A DNA stretch of 61,628 nucleotides from Lachnospiraceae bacterium (GCA_024690825.1 JAILOK010000125.1:1-61628), one strand, 5' to 3'. Counted from the first letter of the stretch, positions 26,040 through 35,696 are shown. Numbers and translations: made by a program. Notes: generated by a model not told the origin, from the letters alone.

Positions 26040-27965
26040 CTATCCGTTTTCCTGCACATTCTTTAAAAGATTATATGTTTCCTGATAGGTGTCGTGACGT
26101 CCCACTTTCAATAAATACTCAATGTCCCTGAATACCGCCGGATCCTCAAAGATCTCCGGAAGCCAGGGCGCGTATCTCGTGCCGCTTCCTTCTTTCAATT
26201 CTCCGACATAGTCTGCCAGGTTCTTTCCTCTGTTGTAGCTTCGTCCGACGGTGTCGGTTGCCGCGTCGAGGCAGTCTGCGCAGAGCACGATATCGATGAC
26301 CGGCTTGTAGGGGCTTTCAAAGGTCTTGAAGTCCTCCGGATAACCTCTGGAATCGTCATACCATTTATGATGTCCTATCGCGACATCGGCATAATTTTTT
26401 GTGGATTCGTGACTCCTTAAAAATTCTCCGCCGGTGACCGGATGGGTTTTTATTATATTGAACTCCAGGTCAAGGAGCTTCCTGCCGTATACAAAGATCG
26501 TATCTATGATGCTGATCTTTCCGAAGTCGTGGCACAGCGCCGCGTGATAGGTATACGAAAGTATCTCTTCCTTGTGCTTTAATACGGCCTGCTTTGTTTT
26601 GCAGCCGGGCATGCCTATAAATATCTCGGGCTTGATCCTTAAAATGTGGTATGCCAGTCTTTCGGAGATCTGTCCCACCATTCTTGAGTGCACATATGTC
26701 GGCGGGTGCATGGCCGCAAGACACTGGAGCACGAATTCTTCAAAGGATACGCCGCTCGGTATCTCTATGAAATCGGTTATTATTATGGTGAAAAACTCAA
26801 GCAGGAATGACATGACGCCTGTATTGGGGATGCGGAAAAGATAGGCGGAAAGTCCCTGGTAAAGAGTTTTGATCAGGGTAACATCCTCGGCACTTAAGTT
26901 TTCCGGATCAAGGAGGCACAGTGTCTCAAGGGGTATGAGGACATTCTCGCAGCCGCCGTCAACGGAGAAATCTACCCTGTCTCTTTTCCTGTATCTGTCG
27001 AGGAGAAACTCCCTATATTCCTCCTTTGACATCCTTCCGGCAAGGCATCTGCAGCGGGCCGCATGCACCGGATAAAAATAACTCCCCGGTATGCCGCCGA
27101 AGTACTTCGGATTGACCGCAAAAAGACTGTCAAGCTCGTCGGCCCTGTCCGCTATCTTGCAAAGCAGATCAGGGGCAAAACCTCTCGCGTTAAAGATATC
27201 CGTACTCTGGACATAGTATTCCAGAACCCTGTAGGTGAAATAGTCCCAGTCAAAATCAGGCACAGCCTCATGGTAAAACATGTCGCTGGCAACTCTCATC
27301 ATGATATCGAGGATCTCGATATTGCGCCTGTTCACGGTATCGTCTCCCGAGGTCCTCTCATAGAAGGAGGTCATGAACCTGGCATCCGTGAGCACTATCT
27401 CGCGGCATTCCATATCATCTATCGTAAGGAAGACATCCTTGTCGAGCATGGAGAGAAAATTCGTTCCGATATCGACGCCCTTTTCCTTGTAGTCCTGGCT
27501 GATCTTCTGATTGGTGAAAATCCTTTCCGTCATGTTCATCATGGAGTAACAGACTATCATCTGCTCATCCATCTTTCTGATCTTTTCGCAGATATCATCG
27601 GATCCGCAGGCATCCCTCAAAAGCCTTTCAGCAATGAGCGAGGCTATCGGAAGATCGAGGTTTTCAAAATCCTCTTCATCTCCCGCCACATTCAAAAGCG
27701 TATCCGCAAGCTCCTGGAGATCTTCGGAAAGTTCTCCTTCCAGTATCCCGTCCGAATTTAAGAGCGGGTAGAGCTTGCTGTCGAGCATATCTCTGTTTAT
27801 CGCCGCCAGCTCACCGATCCTTTTGAAATTGCTGCTGAGCCTGTCGCTGTAGCTTTCTGCGCTGTCGGTTCTCTGGATGCTCGGAGATGAGAGAATGCGG
27901 ATATCCGACATTCTCTTCGCGTACTCCTCAAATTCTTTTTTTATCGATCCGATTTCATATTCCAT
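26040..27965 (-). CDS. HD-GYP-like phosphohydrolase with a long unknown N-terminal region
   Basis: A soluble 641-residue protein. The last 200 residues carry an HD-GYP-like core: VHSRMVGQISERLAYHIL, CHDFGKISIID (HD pair), THPVTGGEFLRSH, GHHKWYDDSRGYPEDF, and a variant CADCLDAATDTVGRSY in place of the usual ADAYDALT. The metal-binding pattern is close to complete, so cyclic-dinucleotide hydrolysis is possible but less sure than for the protein encoded at 16 kb. The N-terminal 430 residues are mostly helical and match no family I know. AGGTAG precedes the ATG, which lies 17 bp after the M32 carboxypeptidase gene, so both probably share the promoter at 29508-29537. Confidence 0.8.
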   Translation of the reverse strand: MEYEIGSIKKEFEEYAKRMSDIRILSSPSIQRTDSAESYSDRLSSNFKRIGELAAINRDMLDSKLYPLLNSDGILEGELSEDLQELADTLLNVAGDEEDFENLDLPIASLIAERLLRDACGSDDICEKIRKMDEQMIVCYSMMNMTERIFTNQKISQDYKEKGVDIGTNFLSMLDKDVFLTIDDMECREIVLTDARFMTSFYERTSGDDTVNRRNIEILDIMMRVASDMFYHEAVPDFDWDYFTYRVLEYYVQSTDIFNARGFAPDLLCKIADRADELDSLFAVNPKYFGGIPGSYFYPVHAARCRCLAGRMSKEEYREFLLDRYRKRDRVDFSVDGGCENVLIPLETLCLLDPENLSAEDVTLIKTLYQGLSAYLFRIPNTGVMSFLLEFFTIIITDFIEIPSGVSFEEFVLQCLAAMHPPTYVHSRMVGQISERLAYHILRIKPEIFIGMPGCKTKQAVLKHKEEILSYTYHAALCHDFGKISIIDTIFVYGRKLLDLEFNIIKTHPVTGGEFLRSHESTKNYADVAIGHHKWYDDSRGYPEDFKTFESPYKPVIDIVLCADCLDAATDTVGRSYNRGKNLADYVGELKEGSGTRYAPWLPEIFEDPAVFRDIEYLLKVGRHDTYQETYNLLKNVQENG

Positions 27966-27982
27966 AAATTTCTACCTGTTTA

Positions 27983-29491
27983 TCAAAGTTCATAAACCCG
28001 TGAATACTTTTCTTCGAGATATGTCATATAGTCGCTGCAGGTGAGTTCCCTGCCTGTGATATCTTTTATCCATTCCTTTGGGGTAAGTCTGCAGGCTTTA
28101 CGGAAAACATTGTCCTGCATCCATTTATTAATGCTCTTCAGATCTCCGCTCCTTACAAGCGAACCTACATCAATCTCCTTTTTCATCCTCCCGAAATACA
28201 TGGCATTGTAAAAATTGCCTATGCTGTAGGTCGGAAAATATCCGAAATCCGATGACCAGTGGACATCCTGCAAAACCCCCTCCGCATCATTTGAAGGAAC
28301 TATCCCGAGATACTCCCCGTATTTCCTATTCCAGTTTTCGGGGAGATCCGAAACCTTGAGATCACCTTCAAATATTGCTTTTTCCAGCTCGTATCTGATC
28401 AGGATATGAAGGGGATAGGTCACTTCATCTGCCTCCGTCCTGATAAGGCTCGGCGCCACATAGTTTACTGCCTCAAACAGTTCATCGCAGGATACATCCT
28501 TAAATACCTGCGGAAATATCTTCTTAAATTCCGGGTACACGAAATCTATAAATTCTCTTGACCGGCCTATGACATTTTCATAAAAACGGGATACCGACTC
28601 GTGCATACCCAGGGTCTTATTATCATAAATATAAAAATCGCTGTCTTCATAAGGCGAAAGCAGTTCAAAAAGCGAATGACCTCCCTCATGAAGGATGGAA
28701 TAGACATTTGATAAAAAGAAGTAGGGCATATAATATGTCGTAAGTCTCACATCATCCCTGTCTATCCTTTCGGAGAAGGCGTGAGTACATACCTGAAGTG
28801 ACGACCTTTTGGGGTCGAGACCCATGAGTTCCTTTATAAAATCCGCCGCCTTCTGCTGCTGTTCATTTGTTACACGGATGCTCAAAAAATCCGTGCGGAT
28901 CCTCTTGTTGCTGTTTTTTATCTTTTCAAGGAGCACCGTCAGACGATCCTTCATCTCCCCAAACAGGATATCCAGATCCTTTACGGTAACACCGCGTTCA
29001 AAGCGGTCAAGCAGTATGTCATAACCGCATTCAAAATTTTCATCGTCGCCTTTTTCTCTTAATTCTATCCTTTCCCTGTTTATGCCTATGACCTTTTTTA
29101 AGGAATCCGAAAATCTCGAAAACTCTTTATTTTCTTTTGCCACGCTCCAGTCGGCATAGGCCTGCTGCTCTATAAGTGAATGCCTGTGAGATGTCTCATC
29201 AGTCATGTTTTTTTCCGAAAGATATATCCTGTAACGCCTTTCTATAAGGGCCCTTGCTTCCTCATCATAGGAATCCCTGCTCTTATACAGATCAAGAACA
29301 TCACGAACAAAGCCCTCCCCATTTCTTACCATGAAGGCCTGTTTTTCCACCTCTGCGATGAGCTCTCCCTCCCTGCTCATCTCATTTTCGGGACATACTG
29401 TCTGCAGATCGAATTCCATAAGCCTTTCGGCACGCAGATATCCGTCCTCATCTTTTACCCTTTCAAGAAGGGTTCTTATTTTTTCGTCCAA
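27983..29491 (-). CDS. M32-family metallocarboxypeptidase
   Basis: The 502-residue cytosolic zinc carboxypeptidase removes C-terminal residues from peptides. The HEXXH zinc motif is SILHEGGHSLFELL (H268, H272), followed by the third ligand region HESVSRFYENVIGRS, and the family's ADEVTYPLHILIRYELEKA and WSSDFGYFPTYSIGNFYNA are present. Length matches the family (about 500). The start codon is TTG at 29491, placed after AGGGGTAG; no ATG is suitably placed. It directly follows the oppA terminator on the same strand, so it lies next to an oligopeptide uptake operon, which fits use of imported peptides. The HD-GYP-like gene follows after 17 bp. Confidence 0.93.
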   Translation of the reverse strand: MDEKIRTLLERVKDEDGYLRAERLMEFDLQTVCPENEMSREGELIAEVEKQAFMVRNGEGFVRDVLDLYKSRDSYDEEARALIERRYRIYLSEKNMTDETSHRHSLIEQQAYADWSVAKENKEFSRFSDSLKKVIGINRERIELREKGDDENFECGYDILLDRFERGVTVKDLDILFGEMKDRLTVLLEKIKNSNKRIRTDFLSIRVTNEQQQKAADFIKELMGLDPKRSSLQVCTHAFSERIDRDDVRLTTYYMPYFFLSNVYSILHEGGHSLFELLSPYEDSDFYIYDNKTLGMHESVSRFYENVIGRSREFIDFVYPEFKKIFPQVFKDVSCDELFEAVNYVAPSLIRTEADEVTYPLHILIRYELEKAIFEGDLKVSDLPENWNRKYGEYLGIVPSNDAEGVLQDVHWSSDFGYFPTYSIGNFYNAMYFGRMKKEIDVGSLVRSGDLKSINKWMQDNVFRKACRLTPKEWIKDITGRELTCSDYMTYLEEKYSRVYEL

Positions 29492-29507
29492 TTTTCTACC
29501 CCTGAAA

Positions 29508-29537
29508 TTTATACGAAATGTATTAAAAAAAGTACAA
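29508..29537 (-). promoter_or_regulatory. Promoter with a conserved spacer, copy B
   Basis: Minus-strand TTGTAC (29532-29537), 18-nt spacer ending in ACATTTCG, TATAAA (29508-29513). It lies just upstream of the M32 gene and almost repeats the promoter at 23131-23160. Confidence 0.55.
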
Positions 29538-29556
29538 TATTTAAGTCTTAAAAAAA

Positions 29557-29587
29557 GCGGCAGCCCTTATTATGAAGAACTGCCGCC
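29557..29587 (-). terminator. Rho-independent terminator of the opp operon
   Basis: Minus-strand stem GCGGCAG/CTGCCGC followed by seven T, 14 nt past the oppA stop codon. Confidence 0.88.
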
Positions 29588-29600
29588 TTTGGCTTAACGA

Positions 29601-31247
29601 TTATTCAAGCGAGCCGTACATGAAATACCAGTAACCGTAAGGTGAGTGCCAGGTATTCTTAAGGTTGCTCTTCTGCAGCCAGAAGTCATTGTAATAAGCA
29701 ACCGGTGCCATGGCAGCATCATTAAGGACTATCTGCTCTGCCTCGTGAAGCTTCTCATAGTGCTCCTTGATGTCCGTGGTAGACCTTGCATCATCAACAG
29801 CCTTGTCAAAATCAGGATTGGAATATTTTCCGTCATTGTTTCCGTTTCCTGTCTCGAGGAGGTTGATCATGTTTGAAGGATCATCCCAGTCATATACCCA
29901 TCCGTTACGGGCAACATCAAAGTTGCCTTCACGCCTGTCGGCGGTAACCGTCTTCCATTCCTGGATGTTTACGGTCATGGTAAGTCCGAGTTCTCCCCAA
30001 GCGCTCTGCAGATATTCAGCAACAGCCTTGTGATATCCCGCATCATTTGTCAGATATGAAAATTCAGGGAAGCCCTGTCCGTCGGGATAACCGGCATCTG
30101 CCAGAAGCTGCTTTGCCTTTTCAAGATCCTTTTCATAGTTTGATGTATCAAAGTGATCGCCGTACTTCTGCTTTGTCACTTCCTCAAATGAAGAACCTTC
30201 CGCCTCATCCGATACACCGGGGCCTACGAAGTTTGTTGCCGGTGAATAGGTACCCTGCATGATGGTGCCTGCGACATAATCCCTGTCGATCGCAAGTGAA
30301 AGCGCCTCCCTGACCTTGGGATCATTGAAGGGTTCTCTCTCACAGTTGAAGGTTACATAGTAGGTACCCATGATGGGCTCGATATTGAATTCGCCATTTC
30401 CAGCAAGAGAAGGGATCTCCTCTGTGGGAACATCCTTGATCATCGAAAGATCTCCGTTCTGATATGCTGAATATGCAGCGTTTGCATCCTCGATCAGATT
30501 CCATACGATGGTATCAAAGGTGATATTTGCAGCATCCCAGTAATTCGGATTCTTCTGGAATACGATCTGTGAACCGTCGGTATACTCTGTCATATAATAA
30601 GGACCGTCTGTGATATAGGTCGCCGGATTTGTTGACCATCCTTCACCGTTTGCCTCAACAGTTGCCTTCTGAACGGGCACTAAAACTGCGAAAGCGCAGA
30701 TCTTGTCAAAGTATACGCAGGGGCTTGTAAGCTTTACCACGAAAGTCTTTGCATCGGGAGCGGAAACACCGAGCTTGTCGACATCTCCTGCCTCAGCCTC
30801 ATCATAACCCTCGATCATGTTGAGAAGATCATAGCCGTAAGGCGCTGCCGTATTGGGATCAGCAACCCTCTTCCATGAATAAACAAAATCCTCGGCTGTA
30901 AGATCCGATCCGTCCGACCACTTTAAGCCGTCCCTTAAATGGAAGGTCCATGTCAGGCCGTCATCTGATACCTCATAGCTTTCGGCTACACCGGGTACAA
31001 CATCGTTGTTTTTGTCAAATTTCAGCAGGCCTTCAAATGCGTGAATGATCATGTTCGCGCCGTCAACTGCCGAGTTGAGCGCGGGATCGATTGTCTCGGG
31101 TGAAGGTCCCACCTGTACATTGATGCTTGTTCCTCCTGCTGCCGCACCGTCTGCCGCAGCGCCGCTTCCGGCTGCTTTTCCGCAGCCTGCCAATAAAACG
31201 GAAGCTGCCATGACGGTCGTCATCAGGATCGCAATGGTTTTTTTCAT
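29601..31247 (-). CDS. oppA: Oligopeptide ABC transporter substrate-binding lipoprotein
   Basis: A 548-residue SBP_bac_5-family lipoprotein. The N-terminus MKKTIAILMTTVMAASVLL followed by AGC is a lipobox, so Cys22 would be lipidated and the protein held on the outer face of the membrane. Family segments are DPALNSAVDGANMIIHAFEG, DGLTWTFHLRDGLKWSDG, LTAEDFVYSWKRV, NPNYWD and REALSLAIDRDYV. It captures peptides for the OppBC channel. It is the last gene of the operon, after oppF with a 68-bp gap, and is followed by a strong terminator, a common placing that allows separate expression of the binding protein. Peptide specificity cannot be told from sequence. Confidence 0.94.
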   Translation of the reverse strand: MKKTIAILMTTVMAASVLLAGCGKAAGSGAAADGAAAGGTSINVQVGPSPETIDPALNSAVDGANMIIHAFEGLLKFDKNNDVVPGVAESYEVSDDGLTWTFHLRDGLKWSDGSDLTAEDFVYSWKRVADPNTAAPYGYDLLNMIEGYDEAEAGDVDKLGVSAPDAKTFVVKLTSPCVYFDKICAFAVLVPVQKATVEANGEGWSTNPATYITDGPYYMTEYTDGSQIVFQKNPNYWDAANITFDTIVWNLIEDANAAYSAYQNGDLSMIKDVPTEEIPSLAGNGEFNIEPIMGTYYVTFNCEREPFNDPKVREALSLAIDRDYVAGTIMQGTYSPATNFVGPGVSDEAEGSSFEEVTKQKYGDHFDTSNYEKDLEKAKQLLADAGYPDGQGFPEFSYLTNDAGYHKAVAEYLQSAWGELGLTMTVNIQEWKTVTADRREGNFDVARNGWVYDWDDPSNMINLLETGNGNNDGKYSNPDFDKAVDDARSTTDIKEHYEKLHEAEQIVLNDAAMAPVAYYNDFWLQKSNLKNTWHSPYGYWYFMYGSLE

Positions 31248-31315
31248 AATATATCCTCCTTTTTCAAGATCTTTGTATAATTAAACCCGCTCATTGCATG
31301 CGGTTTTAATCCTTT

Positions 31316-32317
31316 TTATTCAGACACCTTACTGCCGTTTTGCGCTCTGTCTCTGTGGTGGCACGCACAGAAATGTCCCTTTGAGATCTCCTCAAACCCG
31401 GGTATCTTTTCGGAACACAGTTCATCCGCATAGGGGCATCTGGTCCTGAACGCGCATCCGCTCGGGGGATTTACCGGACTTGGCACATCTCCTTCAAGGA
31501 TTATCCTCTTTGAAGCCCTGGCGGTCTTCGGATCAGCTACCGGAACAGCGGATATGAGCGATCTGGTATAGGGATGAGCCGAATGGAAGATCAGCTCCTC
31601 AGACTCTGCCATCTCTACCAAATGACCGAGATACATCACTCCTATCCTGTCGGATATATGATTTACCACGGAAAGATCATGGGCTATGAAAAGATAGGTA
31701 AGTCCCAGTTCTTTCTGCAGATCTTCAAACATATTTACAACCTGGGCCTGAATCGAAACATCGAGCGCCGAAACAGGCTCGTCACAGACGATAAATTCGG
31801 GATCCACCGCAAGAGCCCTTGCTATCCCGACTCTCTGTCTCTGTCCGCCGGAAAATTCATGAGGATAACGGTTTGCATGCTCCGAATTTAAGCCCACCTT
31901 TTCAAGGAGACCGATTATCCTGTCATACCTCTCCTTTTTTGAACCGCACAGATGATGGATGTCTATCGCCTCTCCGACTATATCACCCACGGTCATTCTG
32001 GGATCGAGGGATGCGTAGGGATCCTGGAAAACGATCTGCATCTTCCTCCTGTAGGGCATCATGTCTGCCTTTATCTTTTTCTCCCCGTCAAAGAGAACTT
32101 TTCCGTCATAGACTATCCTGCCGTCGGTAGGCTCGATAAGGCGCAGTATGGATCTGCCGGTGGTCGTCTTTCCGCATCCGGATTCCCCCACCAGTCCGAA
32201 GGTCTCTCCCTTATTGATATAGAAACTTACATCATCGACGGCTTTGACAACATTTTTGGTACCCGCAACAGGGAAATACTGTTTAAGCCCTTCGATCTCA
32301 AGAAGCTTTTCGCTCAT
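31316..32317 (-). CDS. oppF: Oligopeptide ABC transporter ATPase OppF
   Basis: A 333-residue ATP-binding subunit. Walker A is [17 protein letters not shown], the signature is [17 protein letters not shown], Walker B is [14 protein letters not shown], and the switch His lies in FIAHDLSVV. The C-terminal oligopeptide-transporter extension [15 protein letters not shown] carries cysteines seen in OppD/OppF proteins. It pairs with OppD to power peptide import. It begins 3 bp after the oppD stop codon and precedes oppA. Confidence 0.96.
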   Translation of the reverse strand: MSEKLLEIEGLKQYFPVAGTKNVVKAVDDVSFYINKGETFGLVGESGCGKTTTGRSILRLIEPTDGRIVYDGKVLFDGEKKIKADMMPYRRKMQIVFQDPYASLDPRMTVGDIVGEAIDIHHLCGSKKERYDRIIGLLEKVGLNSEHANRYPHEFSGGQRQRVGIARALAVDPEFIVCDEPVSALDVSIQAQVVNMFEDLQKELGLTYLFIAHDLSVVNHISDRIGVMYLGHLVEMAESEELIFHSAHPYTRSLISAVPVADPKTARASKRIILEGDVPSPVNPPSGCAFRTRCPYADELCSEKIPGFEEISKGHFCACHHRDRAQNGSKVSE

Positions 32318-32320
32318 CGC

Positions 32321-33376
32321 TTAAGACTCCCCCTTTGCATTGTCTTGAAGTTCAAACTGTTCTTTCTTCTGAAGCCAGCATCTGGAATAATGTTTTCCGT
32401 TATATTCGGTTTCGTCCGGCATGTCCTCAAATGTGCCGTCGGCATTTATTATCATCTTTTCCGGCTTTCTTTCCAGGCATATCTTCATGCAGGAATCACA
32501 TCTGGGCGCAAAGCCGCATCCTTTCGGAGGATTTAAAAGATCCACCGGTGTTCCCTCGATGGGCACAAGCCTTGAGTATTCCTTTTCCTGGAATTTGGGG
32601 ATGGATTTTAATAGTCCCTTTGTGTATTCATGCTTCGGCTCATAAAAGATATCATCGGTCGTTCCGTATTCCACTATCTCGCCGGCATACATGACCGCGA
32701 TATGGTCGCACATCGAAGCGACAACTCCCAGGTCATGGGTTATGAGGATGATGCCCATCTTTAATTTCCGTCTCAGGTCATTCATCAGTTCGAGTATCTG
32801 GGCCTGGATCGTAACATCCAAAGCGGTAGTCGGTTCATCCGCTATGAGGAGCTTGGGTTCGCAGGCAAGGGCTATCGCTATCATGACCCTCTGCCTCATT
32901 CCTCCCGAAAGCTCGTGAGGATACTGCTTTAAGCGCTTGTCGGGCTCGTTTATTCCAACTAAGGTAAGAAGTTCTCTTGGCCTCTGCCTTGCCTCTTCCT
33001 TTGTCTTGTCTCCGTGTACGCGGACCGCTTCCTCTATCTGATTTCCTATGGTGTAAACAGGATTTAAGGATGTCATGGGATCCTGAAAGATTATGCTTAT
33101 CTCCTTGCCGCGGATCTTTCTGATCTCTTTTTCCGTCATTAGATCGACGCGGTGGCCGTTGAAATTGACCTCTCCGTCAACGATCTTTCCGTTGTCCGCC
33201 GTAAGCCCCATGAGAGAATAGGCTGTGACCGATTTGCCGGAACCGGACTCACCGACTATGCCCAAAACCTCGCCTTCCTTCATCTGGATGGAAACATCGT
33301 TTAAGGCCTTCACCTCGCCTACCGGGGTGAAGAAGGATAATTTTTCATGTTTTATATCTACCAAATAATCGCTCAT
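32321..33376 (-). CDS. oppD: Oligopeptide ABC transporter ATPase OppD
   Basis: A 351-residue ATPase with Walker A GIVGESGSGKSVTAYSL, signature HELSGGMRQRVMIAIAL, Walker B LLIADEPTTALDVT and LITHDLGVVA. The tail GCGFAPRCDSCMKICLERKP has the cysteine-rich pattern that binds an iron-sulfur centre in some family members. It works with OppF as the motor of the peptide importer. It lies 9 bp after oppC. Confidence 0.96.
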   Translation of the reverse strand: MSDYLVDIKHEKLSFFTPVGEVKALNDVSIQMKEGEVLGIVGESGSGKSVTAYSLMGLTADNGKIVDGEVNFNGHRVDLMTEKEIRKIRGKEISIIFQDPMTSLNPVYTIGNQIEEAVRVHGDKTKEEARQRPRELLTLVGINEPDKRLKQYPHELSGGMRQRVMIAIALACEPKLLIADEPTTALDVTIQAQILELMNDLRRKLKMGIILITHDLGVVASMCDHIAVMYAGEIVEYGTTDDIFYEPKHEYTKGLLKSIPKFQEKEYSRLVPIEGTPVDLLNPPKGCGFAPRCDSCMKICLERKPEKMIINADGTFEDMPDETEYNGKHYSRCWLQKKEQFELQDNAKGES

Positions 33377-33385
33377 ACTCTGTAC

Positions 33386-34432
33386 CTATTTTTTCATCTT
33401 CGGATCAAACGCATCGCGGAGTCCGTCTCCCAGAAGATTAAAACTCAATATGATCACAAATATCATGAACGCCGGAGCGAACAGTTTCTCGGGATAGGTC
33501 TGAAGGCCGTTTAAGGCATCCGATGCAAGTGAACCCAGTGACGGCATGGGTGCCTGAACACCGAGTCCCAGGAAACTCAAGAACGACTCGGTAAATATCG
33601 ATGACGGTATCTGAAGGGTTGTCGTAACGATCAGGGTACCGATACAGTTTGTTATGAGATGTCTTTTTATTATGCGTCCGTTAGAAGCTCCCAGGGCTTT
33701 TGCCGCGGTAACATATTCATTCTGCTTTAAGACCATTATCTGGCCTCTGACGATCCTTGCCATACCGACCCAGTAAAGAAGGGCAAATACGAGGAACATG
33801 GAGACCATGTTGGGACCTAAGGCCGTGATCCATCCGAAGCCCGGGACATTCGACAGATTCTGCAGAGGGAATTTGAGCACCTGCGCCAGCAGTATGATAA
33901 TAAGCACATCTGGAATGGTATACAGCACATCCACGATCCTCATCATCACCATGTCGACCTTTCCGCCAAAATACCCTGCCACTGCTCCGTAAACCGATCC
34001 TATCAGCAAAATGAGCAGGGATGCCACTATACCTACCGTCATGGATACTCTTGCTCCGACCAGGACTCTGATCGTATAATCCCTGCCGTTCTGATCGGTG
34101 CCAAGGATATGAGGGAATATGCTCTCTCCCGCTTCCATCCGCTGAATTTCCTTCGCGGAATATTCCATTATGCCGAGACGCTCGGAACCTTTAACCTGCT
34201 CTTCATAGGCATAGGGATAAAAAGCCGGGACTATAAAGGCCAGGACTACTATGATCATGACTACGGTAAATGCAGTCATCGCGATCTTGTTGCGCTTAAA
34301 TCTGCGCAGTCCGTCCTTCCAGAAGCCGACCGATTCGCGCATGATGACAAGCGATTCCTTCTCGTCGGCCGTTGCCGGCACGAAATCATCTACATTCAGT
34401 TGTAATGACAAGGGATTTTTCTTTTTATCCAT
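33386..34432 (-). CDS. oppC: Oligopeptide ABC transporter permease OppC
   Basis: A 348-residue inner permease with an N-terminal cytosolic stretch, one helix (about 55-75), a periplasm-side loop and the permease core. The EAA loop contacting the ATPases is EYVTAAKALGASNGRIIKRH, and the core includes ILGTDQNGRDYTIRVLVGAR, typical of DppC/OppC proteins. It forms the membrane channel with OppB. Gap to oppB is 14 bp. Confidence 0.95.
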   Translation of the reverse strand: MDKKKNPLSLQLNVDDFVPATADEKESLVIMRESVGFWKDGLRRFKRNKIAMTAFTVVMIIVVLAFIVPAFYPYAYEEQVKGSERLGIMEYSAKEIQRMEAGESIFPHILGTDQNGRDYTIRVLVGARVSMTVGIVASLLILLIGSVYGAVAGYFGGKVDMVMMRIVDVLYTIPDVLIIILLAQVLKFPLQNLSNVPGFGWITALGPNMVSMFLVFALLYWVGMARIVRGQIMVLKQNEYVTAAKALGASNGRIIKRHLITNCIGTLIVTTTLQIPSSIFTESFLSFLGLGVQAPMPSLGSLASDALNGLQTYPEKLFAPAFMIFVIILSFNLLGDGLRDAFDPKMKK

Positions 34433-34446
34433 TTCCCAAATCCCTC

Positions 34447-35364
34447 CTACTTAAGTTTGATCCTGGGATCTATGAAGGCATAAGCTATGTCCACCACCAC
34501 ATTCATCAGAATGATGAAGCAGGCAAGAAAGATCGTTGTTCCCATGATGAGGGGATAATCTCTCGAGGGGATCGCGCTTACGAATTCGTGTCCGAGTCCG
34601 GGTATGGTGAATATCTTTTCGACGATAAAGCTTCCGGTCATAAGATAGGCAAGCAGCGGTCCGAGATAAGTAACTACCGGCAGGATGGCGTTCCGGAGTG
34701 CGTGCTTGAAGATCGATTTGAAGGTAGAAACTCCCTTTGCCCTTGCGGTCCTCATGTAGTCCTGTCCTATGACATCAAGCATGGAGGACCTCATGAGCCT
34801 TGAGATATAGCTTGCCGGATAAAGCGACAGCGCCAGCACCGGCATGATGTAGCTTGCGGGCGTTGTAAGCCCGAGCGAAGGCAGGAGTTTTAATTTAACC
34901 GATAGGAAATACATCATAAGTGTGGAACTTAAGAAGGTGGGAATCGCTATTCCCGCCGTTGAAAAGACGATTATGATATTGTCGATGACCTTCCCTCTGT
35001 TGTAGGCGGCTATCGACCCCAGTGGAACCCCGATCAGAACGGACAGCAGTACTGCCATTCCTCCGAGGCGGGCAGATACGGGGAATTTGTTTCGGATTAT
35101 ATCATTTACCGTAAATCCCCTTTTCTTTAAGGACATTCCCATATCGCCTTGCAGGATATCTCCCATGTAGGTGAGATACTGTACGAACAGCGGCTTGTCC
35201 AGTCCGTATTTTGCCTCCATGGCTGCCTGGGCCTGGGGTGTTACGGCCTTTTCAGAAAGGAACGGACCGCCCGGGACCAAATTCATTATGAAGAATGTAA
35301 GCGTTGCTACCACAAATGCCGTGAGAACGCCGAACAAAATGCGTTTTATAATATACTTGGCCAT
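34447..35364 (-). CDS. oppB: Oligopeptide ABC transporter permease OppB
   Basis: A 305-residue permease and first gene of the opp operon. It opens with MAKYIIKRILFGVLTAFVVA, has the PGGPF segment after the first helix, and the EAA loop is DYMRTARAKGVSTFKSIFKH. About six membrane helices are visible. The ATG is preceded by AAAGGGAGAG and a strong promoter at 35396-35424. The order oppB-oppC-oppD-oppF-oppA, all on the minus strand, is a complete importer. Confidence 0.95.
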   Translation of the reverse strand: MAKYIIKRILFGVLTAFVVATLTFFIMNLVPGGPFLSEKAVTPQAQAAMEAKYGLDKPLFVQYLTYMGDILQGDMGMSLKKRGFTVNDIIRNKFPVSARLGGMAVLLSVLIGVPLGSIAAYNRGKVIDNIIIVFSTAGIAIPTFLSSTLMMYFLSVKLKLLPSLGLTTPASYIMPVLALSLYPASYISRLMRSSMLDVIGQDYMRTARAKGVSTFKSIFKHALRNAILPVVTYLGPLLAYLMTGSFIVEKIFTIPGLGHEFVSAIPSRDYPLIMGTTIFLACFIILMNVVVDIAYAFIDPRIKLK

Positions 35365-35395
35365 CGATGACTCTCCCTTTCACACGCGCTTCAAT

Positions 35396-35424
35396 ATTAT
35401 AGCGCCATATCGGGAGTATTTCAA
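35396..35424 (-). promoter_or_regulatory. Promoter of the opp operon
   Basis: Minus-strand TTGAAA (35419-35424), 17-nt spacer, perfect TATAAT (35396-35401), about 30 nt upstream of the oppB ATG. The inverted-repeat element at 35458 ends 33 bp upstream of the -35 box. Confidence 0.7.
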
Positions 35425-35457
35425 CAATAACTATGTTGTATTTACCCTATTATGCTA

Positions 35458-35696
35458 ATCGGGATGACCCACATATATTATGGTGCAGTTGTTCAGACGC
35501 TTTATTATCTAAGCTCATGATTTAATCTGTGGCCGGTCACGCAACCGGAGCAATCCGACATCCCTGTCTGACCTCGCTTCGCTCGGTTTTTGCTCCTATT
35601 TGCGCATCCATGCGCAAATTTGCTGACTATTGAGCATTCGCTAAGATAATAACAGCATCCTCACAGAGCACTATAATATATGTGGGTCATCCCGAT
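35458..35696. repeat. MITE-like element with long terminal inverted repeats
   Basis: The ends are inverted copies of ATCGGGATGACCCACATATA followed by TTATGGTGC (left) or TTATAGTGC (right), about 28 of 29 positions matching. A second pairing zone further in (TTATTATCTAAGC against the complement of GCTAAGATAATAA) extends the palindrome. Inside are local hairpins: CCGGT/ACCGG near 35537, GGAGCAA/TTGCTCC, and TTTGCGCA/TGCGCAAA near 35605. No protein is encoded. At 239 bp it has the architecture of a miniature inverted-repeat transposable element; no clear target-site duplication was seen. Confidence 0.7.

Noticed and set aside
27063-27761. Plus-strand frame of 232 codons inside the HD-GYP-like gene
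   Set aside because: Antisense shadow without motifs or start signal.
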